Shown here: one piece after another, positions 8,158 to 12,498 of the stretch
Layout of the letters: the number at the start of each line of letters is the position of its first letter
Numbering within the stretch: the stretch's first letter is position 1
DNA from: Actinomycetes bacterium
GTDB taxonomy: Bacteria; Actinomycetota; Acidimicrobiia; Acidimicrobiales; RAAP-2
Direction: 5' to 3'
DNA length: 12,498 nucleotides
Assembly (NCBI GenBank): GCA_021801615.1
Contig: JAJYXS010000023.1
Coordinates: 1 to 12,498 of the forward strand
Notes under the pieces: model-generated
What the model was told of the DNA's origin: nothing
The model's database searches: none
The model's input: the letters and a program-made list of their open reading frames with translations, nothing else
Position numbers and translations under genes: made by a program

Positions 8158-8164
8158 CCCCCTC
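8158..8164 (-). promoter_or_regulatory. Ribosome binding site of the NCS1 permease
   Basis: GAGGGGG on the minus strand lies 4 nt before the ATG at 8153 and decides the start over longer in-frame options. Confidence 0.65.
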
Positions 8165-8182
8165 GTTGGTCAGGTCGCCCGC

Positions 8183-8211
8183 ACCATACGTGCTCCAGCC
8201 GGTCACGTCGA
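8183..8211 (-). promoter_or_regulatory. Candidate housekeeping promoter of the NCS1 permease
   Basis: On the minus strand TCGACG (8211-8206) and TATGGT (8188-8183) are separated by exactly 17 bp. They match 4 of 6 bases of TTGACA and the TANNNT -10 pattern. Transcription would start near 8176, giving a 5' leader of about 20 nt that includes the ribosome binding site. No extra operator or riboswitch-sized leader fits in that space. Confidence 0.45.
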
Positions 8212-8390
8212 GGAATCGTACGGAACCTGCGGGACGAGCTTCCTCCGGTCGCGGCGCCTGATGGTCCGCGGCGGAGCGACGTGCCCCTGGACGCCGCGAG
8301 CGAACGGTAGGCTCGGATCGTCCGCCGGACCCGGAGAGCTGCTTGGACCGGCGACAGTCGTCCGGAGGCGACCACCGCTCGTCGGCGGAA

Positions 8391-8397
8391 AAGGGGG
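8391..8397 (+). promoter_or_regulatory. Ribosome binding site of the Kelch-like gene
   Basis: AAGGGGG lies 5 nt before the GTG at 8403 and 8 nt before the second GTG at 8406. It rules out the ATG at 8343, which gives an atypical charged N-terminus before the signal peptide. Confidence 0.6.
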
Positions 8398-8402
8398 CTC
8401 TC

Positions 8403-9404
8403 GTGGTGAAGAGGGGCTGGATCTCGCTCGCGCTGACCCTCGGTGCCCTGGCGGCCGTCGGCTTCGGCTTTGGCGCGACGGCACCGACTGGAGGGGCCGC
8501 GCCGGCCGAGGTGACCTGGTCGGCGGTGTCTCCGAGCCCCGAACCCTTGTCGAGGTCGGGGGCTGCGGCCGTCTACGACCCGGCGACGAGGACGGTGGTG
8601 CTCTTCGGCGGGGACAGCCCGAGCAGGGGTGCGCTACGCACAACGTGGAGCTGGAACGGGTCGGTTTGGACGAAGCTCTCGCCGCCGAGGAGCCCCCCCG
8701 CGCGCTACGGGGCCTCCATCGCGTACGACGCCGCCACCGGGACGGTGCTGCTCTTCGGGGGGACGGGCACAGGAAGGATCTTCGGCACAACGTGGAGCTG
8801 GAACGGCTCCACGTGGAGCGAGGTCCTCCCGCAGCGAGGGCCCTCTCCTCGTCTGGCGGCGTCCATGGCGTACGACCCGCGCACCGGCACCGTGGTCCTG
8901 TTCGGAGGAAAGGGGCCGACGGGGCTCGCGCTCGGCACAACCTGGAGCTGGAACGGCGCGCGCTGGTCCCGGGAGGGAGCCGCGGTCGGTCCGCGGCCTC
9001 GGTCGGGCGCCGCGATGTGCTACGACGCCGCGACCGGATCGCTCGTGCTGTTCGGCGGCTTGTACACGAAGAGCTCCCCGTTGAGCACAACGTGGAGCTT
9101 CGACGGGAGCAGGTGGACGCGGGTGGTCACGCACGTGGCCCCTCCGGCGCGCGAGCAGGCGTCGATGGTGTACGACGCCGCCCGAGCGTCTCTCGTCCTC
9201 TTCGGCGGCTTCGGGACGCACGCGGCCTTGGGCACAACGTGGACCTGGGATGGGAGCTGGTCGAAGCTCCTTCTTCCGAGCAGTCCTCCTGCACGCTACG
9301 GCGCCTCGATGGCCTACGACACCGCCACCTCGAGCGCGGTCCTCTTCGGCGGTGTTCACCGGGAGAACGACGTGCTGCGGACAACCTGGCTGCTCCACGG
9401 CTGA
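8403..9404 (+). CDS. Secreted Kelch-like six-repeat beta-propeller protein
   Basis: A 333-aa product starting at one of two adjacent GTG codons (8403 or 8406). A Lys-Arg pair is followed by a hydrophobic stretch (7-25) and a likely signal peptidase site after A-P-A at residue 35, so export is expected. The whole mature protein is six repeats of 48-50 residues from residue 51 on, each with R-x-G-A-S-x-A-YD, a T-G-T-V-V-LFGG strand and T-T-W-S-W-N-G-S-x-W, typical of Kelch/galactose-oxidase-type blades. The sixth repeat ends right after TTWLLHG and lacks the final 'W-x-x-L-x-P-x-x-x-P-P-x' strand. The N-terminus after the signal (VTWSAVSPSPEP) supplies it, which predicts closure of a six-bladed propeller. 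There are no catalytic-domain additions, no cell-wall anchor and no second membrane segment. The likely role is extracellular ligand or surface binding; the ligand is unknown. No convincing -35/-10 pair was found upstream. Confidence 0.85.
   Translation: MVKRGWISLALTLGALAAVGFGFGATAPTGGAAPAEVTWSAVSPSPEPLSRSGAAAVYDPATRTVVLFGGDSPSRGALRTTWSWNGSVWTKLSPPRSPPARYGASIAYDAATGTVLLFGGTGTGRIFGTTWSWNGSTWSEVLPQRGPSPRLAASMAYDPRTGTVVLFGGKGPTGLALGTTWSWNGARWSREGAAVGPRPRSGAAMCYDAATGSLVLFGGLYTKSSPLSTTWSFDGSRWTRVVTHVAPPAREQASMVYDAARASLVLFGGFGTHAALGTTWTWDGSWSKLLLPSSPPARYGASMAYDTATSSAVLFGGVHRENDVLRTTWLLHG
8553..9401 (+). repeat. Six in-frame Kelch repeats of 147-150 bp
   Basis: The repeats share a nucleotide core ACAACGTGGAGCTGGAAC or close variants, with the ACA codon at 8640, 8787, 8937, 9087, 9234 and 9381. 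The core is strongest in the first three repeats and decays towards the C-terminus. The spacing of 49 or 50 codons marks one propeller blade each. Confidence 0.88.
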
Positions 9405-9416
9405 CCTGCCGCTCGA

Positions 9417-9443
9417 GAGCCGGCGAACGGCGTCACCCGGCTC
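9417..9443. terminator. Candidate bidirectional hairpin between convergent genes
   Basis: GAGCCGG (9417-9423) pairs perfectly with CCGGCTC (9437-9443) across a 13-nt loop, 13 bp after the Kelch stop and about 60 bp beyond the sigma-factor stop. There is no T-run on either side, as is common in high-GC Actinobacteria. Confidence 0.35.
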
Positions 9444-9504
9444 GCTCGGCACGAGGCCGCGGCAGGCACTCAGCGCTCGGGCCCAGGCGTGAAGATTCTC
9501 TCGA

Positions 9505-12492
9505 TCACCAGCGCGCGGAGAGATGCCACCCGGCCGAGGGGCGTCGTTGCCGGACACCTCTCGTCGACGGACGACCTCGGGCCGTAGGGGACCACCCTCG
9601 ACCTTTCGAGCGTTCCCCTTCCCTCCGTCCCCACGACGCGGAAAGGTGGCCGGACGCTGGGTGGCTCGGCTCGAGGCGGGTCGACAGGCCTCCGCCCTGC
9701 GCTGAGGCCGTCGTCGGCACCGCAAGGCGCTCGACGACCCTGTTCGCGCTCGGTGAGACCGTCTGCGTGCTCGCCGCCGCCCTTGGAGCGCCTGGGGTCG
9801 TGCCGCTTGCGGGCGAGGTCGTGCCGGAGCTGGTGGCCGACGCCGTCGATCCGCCCGGTGTCGTCGTCGGGTTCGCTGTGGCTGGATCGCCGGGCCGGAC
9901 GAAGAGCACGGTGAGCGAGCCCGTCCCGGCATTCTGCTGCACCTGCGCTTCGGCGACGAACTCTCCGGACAGACCCCACGGGATCGTCCCGACCTGTCCG
10001 GTGGTGGCCGCAGGCGTGCCGGCGCCCTCGGGTGCGGTGGTGCCCAAGGGCGTCGCCACGCTCACGTTCCCGCGGAAGAGGTCCACGACATTGCCCGTGC
10101 CTGTGGCGGATGGTCGCGCGACGAGCAGGCCGACGAGCTGGACCTCCTGGCCTGTCGCGCCGGTCACGTCCATTGCGAGGACGGAGCCCTTCTCGGCGAC
10201 GCACGCGTCGACGTTGACGCGGACCGGGGCTGTCGAGCCCGGTGTGGAGGGGGTCGGCGTCACGAGCCCTGTTCCTTGGAAAGCGGCGCAACCGCCGATC
10301 GTCGTCATGTCCAGGAACCCCGTGCTCAGTGCGGCGCCCGGTACGGAGGAGGTGAGGGGAGCGACCGACGTCGGCACGGTGACCCCTGGGAACCCTGTGA
10401 CGCCTGTGCACGCTGCGAGGGGGAGCACGAGGGCGGAGCTCTGAGATCGGTCGGCCGACGCCAGCGTCGCAGACGGGGTCGTGTCGGTCGCTGTCGCCGG
10501 GAGGGCCGGCGTCGGCGTCGACGACGCAGACGAAGTCGCGCACGAAGACGATCTCGTCTCCGTGGTCAAGGTCACGACCGTGGACGAGGTCGCTCCAGGG
10601 GTGGATGTCGACGTCGCGGGAGTGGAGGGTGTGGTGACGCCCGCGAGCGCGATCGAGCCCGTCGAGGACGTCGGTGTGGTCTTCTGAGCAGGGAATGCGT
10701 TTGCTGTCGCGCTTTGCTGAGGGGTCGCGGAGGCGGCGAGGGTGAACCATGCCGGGGCGCTCGTGGGGGTCGACGCCGTTGTTCCGGACGCCGTTGTTCC
10801 GGACGCCGTCGATCCGGACGCCGTCGAGCCGGACGCCGTCGAGCCGGACGCCGTCGTTCCCGACGCCGTCGTTCCCGACGCCGTCGTTCCCGACGCCGTC
10901 GTTCCCGACGCCGTCGAGCCGGACGCAGCCGAGGCGGACGCAGCCGAGGCGGACGCTGTCGATCCGGACGCAGCAGCGGCTGGCGCTGTCGTTCCGGACG
11001 CAGAAGAGCTTGGCGTCGAAGTGTCCGACGATGTCGTGCCCGACGCTGTCGTGCCGGAAGCCGGAGCGCCCCACGCCGAAGAGCCGGAAGCGACGGAGCC
11101 CGACGCTGCAGCGCCCCACGCCGAAGAGCCGGAAGCGACGGAGCCCGACGCTGCAGCGCCCGACGCCGACCAGCCCGACGCCTTCGAACCGGTCGTTGCA
11201 GTGCCCGACGCCGAGGAGCCCGACGCTGGAGCGCCCGACGCCGCGGATCCCGACGCCGAAGAGCCGGAGGTGAGGGAACCCGACGAAGAGCCCGACGCCG
11301 TCGAACCGGACGCTGCAGAGCCCGACGTTCGAGGGTCGGCCGACGAGACGCCGACCGTGGTGCTGCTGGAGGCGGTGGGGGCGGACGATCGGGACTGAGA
11401 GGCGCTGGCCTGCGTACGGCGGAAGGCACCGGAGGTGAACGTCCTCGGGAGGCTCGGGGTCGTCGCCTCGGCGGCTTCGGACGTCGCCGAGGGTGCCGGT
11501 CGCTTCGGCACGGCCGCTGCAGGCGTGGCCGTCGCGGCCGCGACGTGCGCGGGGGGCGTCGAGCTCGGGGACGCTGTCGAGCCCGAGATGACCGCGGGAG
11601 CTGCCAAGCCGCCCGCCGTCGCCAGGCTCGCGACGAGGCCGAGCACGACCGATCCCTTCGCCGGCACGCTGGTCGCCGAGGCGACGACGGCTTGGCCGAG
11701 GGGGGTCGCGGAGACCTGGGAGATGAGCTGGATCCCCGTCTCGACGGGCGTCCCCGCGATCGCGGAGGCGGCGGAGGTGCCGGCAGAGGCGGCACCCGAG
11801 GCGAGCGCTTGCGAGCCCGATGCGCACGCGGAGTCCCCGGCAACCGCCAGCACGCGGCGCAGCGCGGCGCGGACCGGAGCCGTGAGGAGGAGCGGGAGGG
11901 ACATCCACGCACCCTTCAACGCGTTCGTCGAGACGAGCGCACGCTGCAGCTTCGCCCGGGCGCGCCGCACGCGCGCCCGGGCGTTCACCTCGGTGATGCC
12001 GAGCATGCCGGCGACCTCGTCGTAGGGACGGCCGTCCATCAGCCGCAGCTCGAAGGCGCGCCGCTGGGACTCGGGCAGCTCGCCGATCGCCCGCTCGACC
12101 GCCGCGAGCGCGACGTGGTCGGACGCAGGTTCCTCGCTGTCGTCAGGGTGGCTCTCGAGCAGCCGGTCGGTGAGTGGGTCGGTGGGCTTGCGGCGCGCCG
12201 GGATGTCCGTGCAGACGTGGACGAGGATCGTGTGCAGCCACGCGCCGAGGCGCCAGTCGCCGGTGCGCCCGAAGCGGTCCAGCGCGAGCAGGGCTCGGAG
12301 AAGGGTCTCTTGGACCGCGTCCTTCGCGTCCTCGGGGTCGCGCAGCCTGCGGCGCGCGGTGCCGAGCAGGGAAGGGTAGTAGGTGCGGACGATCTCGGCG
12401 AAGGCGTCCGGGTCGCCGGAGCGGTACGCCGTCACCAGGCGAATTGCCGTCGCTTCCTCGATGCTCGCGACATCGTCTGGCGCTAGCGCCAT
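9505..12492 (-). CDS. ECF-type sigma factor fused to membrane segment and giant Ser/Thr-rich repeat region
   Basis: One uninterrupted 995-codon frame. Residues 17-100 are sigma region 2 (DPEDAKDAVQETLLRAL, then RLGAWLHTILVHVCTD) and 130-187 are region 4 (GELPESQRRAFELRL, then a helix-turn-helix YDEVAGMLGITEVNARARVRRAR). There is no region 3, as in ECF sigma factors. After an Ala/Ser-rich linker a hydrophobic stretch at about 280-302 follows Lys279 and could cross the membrane, placing the sigma part in the cytoplasm. Residues about 303-690 are Ser/Thr/Ala/Gly-rich; 389-575 are pentapeptides of the type A-S-G-T/S-T/S. Residues about 690-868 return to a mixed, folded-looking pattern with Cys695, Cys735 and Cys764. 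The last 60 residues are Arg-rich and poorly structured. A plain ECF sigma factor is under 200 aa, so this one is about five times that. No separate anti-sigma gene is in view. The ATG at 12492 is the start; only 6 bases precede it, so a longer start cannot be excluded. Sigma assignment is sure; the topology is inferred. Confidence 0.88.
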   Translation of the reverse strand: MALAPDDVASIEEATAIRLVTAYRSGDPDAFAEIVRTYYPSLLGTARRRLRDPEDAKDAVQETLLRALLALDRFGRTGDWRLGAWLHTILVHVCTDIPARRKPTDPLTDRLLESHPDDSEEPASDHVALAAVERAIGELPESQRRAFELRLMDGRPYDEVAGMLGITEVNARARVRRARAKLQRALVSTNALKGAWMSLPLLLTAPVRAALRRVLAVAGDSACASGSQALASGAASAGTSAASAIAGTPVETGIQLISQVSATPLGQAVVASATSVPAKGSVVLGLVASLATAGGLAAPAVISGSTASPSSTPPAHVAAATATPAAAVPKRPAPSATSEAAEATTPSLPRTFTSGAFRRTQASASQSRSSAPTASSSTTVGVSSADPRTSGSAASGSTASGSSSGSLTSGSSASGSAASGAPASGSSASGTATTGSKASGWSASGAAASGSVASGSSAWGAAASGSVASGSSAWGAPASGTTASGTTSSDTSTPSSSASGTTAPAAAASGSTASASAASASAASGSTASGTTASGTTASGTTASGTTASGSTASGSTASGSTASGTTASGTTASTPTSAPAWFTLAASATPQQSATANAFPAQKTTPTSSTGSIALAGVTTPSTPATSTSTPGATSSTVVTLTTETRSSSCATSSASSTPTPALPATATDTTPSATLASADRSQSSALVLPLAACTGVTGFPGVTVPTSVAPLTSSVPGAALSTGFLDMTTIGGCAAFQGTGLVTPTPSTPGSTAPVRVNVDACVAEKGSVLAMDVTGATGQEVQLVGLLVARPSATGTGNVVDLFRGNVSVATPLGTTAPEGAGTPAATTGQVGTIPWGLSGEFVAEAQVQQNAGTGSLTVLFVRPGDPATANPTTTPGGSTASATSSGTTSPASGTTPGAPRAAASTQTVSPSANRVVERLAVPTTASAQGGGLSTRLEPSHPASGHLSASWGRREGERSKGRGWSPTARGRPSTRGVRQRRPSAGWHLSARW
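10768..11328 (-). repeat. 15-bp tandem repeats encoding A-S-G-x-x pentapeptides
   Basis: Fifteen strictly phased 15-bp units run from 10772 to 10996 (plus-strand form GACGCCGTCGTTCCC and variants). Four in a row are identical at 10847-10906. The same 15-bp phase continues with more changes to about 11328. In the sigma-factor frame they encode ASG followed by two of T, S, A or V, with occasional Trp (SSAWG, GWSAS). Changes are mostly substitutions that keep Gly and Ser. Confidence 0.9.
11066..11155 (-). repeat. Perfect 45-bp tandem duplication inside the pentapeptide region
   Basis: Positions 11066-11110 and 11111-11155 are identical over 45 bp, three pentapeptide units. In the protein this gives two copies of a 15-residue block containing SSAWG. 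Exact identity points to a recent in-frame duplication. Confidence 0.92.
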
Positions 12493-12498
12493 CGCAGA

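Noticed and set aside
8222..8250. ECF-type promoter (GGAACC then CGGTC) upstream of the Kelch gene
   Set aside because: The -35 part fits, but the spacing of 18 and the CGGTC do not fit usual ECF -10 elements, and the site is about 150 bp from the start; not enough to link it to the sigma factor.
8308..8313. TAGGCT as -10 box of the Kelch gene
   Set aside because: It fits TANNNT, but no -35 hexamer lies 16-19 bp upstream.
8135..10444. Long plus-strand frame covering the Kelch gene and beyond
   Set aside because: It is a different frame from the Kelch repeats and crosses the permease 5' region and the sigma-factor gene; the translation lacks any domain pattern.
10742..11398. Plus-strand frame with P-D-A-V-x pentapeptide repeats
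   Set aside because: It is the antisense reading of the 15-bp repeats; the minus frame is continuous with the sigma domain on one side and a folded-looking domain on the other.

Overview
The window is very GC-rich, with strong G/C preference at third codon positions. It carries a paired helicase-associated protein and XPB helicase of the kind found in Actinobacteria (for example Mycobacterium Rv0862c/Rv0861c). The best guess is a high-GC actinobacterium, possibly of the Acidimicrobiia. The class-level guess is inference. No rRNA, tRNA, transposase or CRISPR array was seen.

Layout, left to right: (1) the first 568 codons of a polytopic membrane protein resembling the YfhO family, on the minus strand and running off the left edge; (2) a 415-bp divergent intergenic region with five tandem 27-28 bp repeats next to the membrane-protein start and a C-run tract; (3) a two-gene plus-strand operon, a 920-aa helicase-associated protein overlapping by ATGA the 562-aa XPB-type DNA helicase; (4) a convergent minus-strand NCS1-family nucleobase/cation symporter of 500 aa; (5) a divergent plus-strand secreted six-repeat Kelch-like propeller; (6) a convergent minus-strand 995-codon ORF that starts as an ECF-type sigma factor and continues, through one likely membrane segment, into a very long Ser/Thr/Ala/Gly-rich repeat region and a Cys-containing C-terminal domain. 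This last ORF nearly reaches the right edge.

How the genes fit together: the helicase pair is a DNA repair/remodelling module and the only clear operon. The membrane protein, permease and Kelch protein look like separate transcription units. The sigma factor is the most unusual item. If the single hydrophobic segment spans the membrane, the promoter-recognition part sits in the cytoplasm tethered to roughly 690 residues outside the cell, giving a one-protein surface-sensing architecture. That reading is inferred from sequence only.
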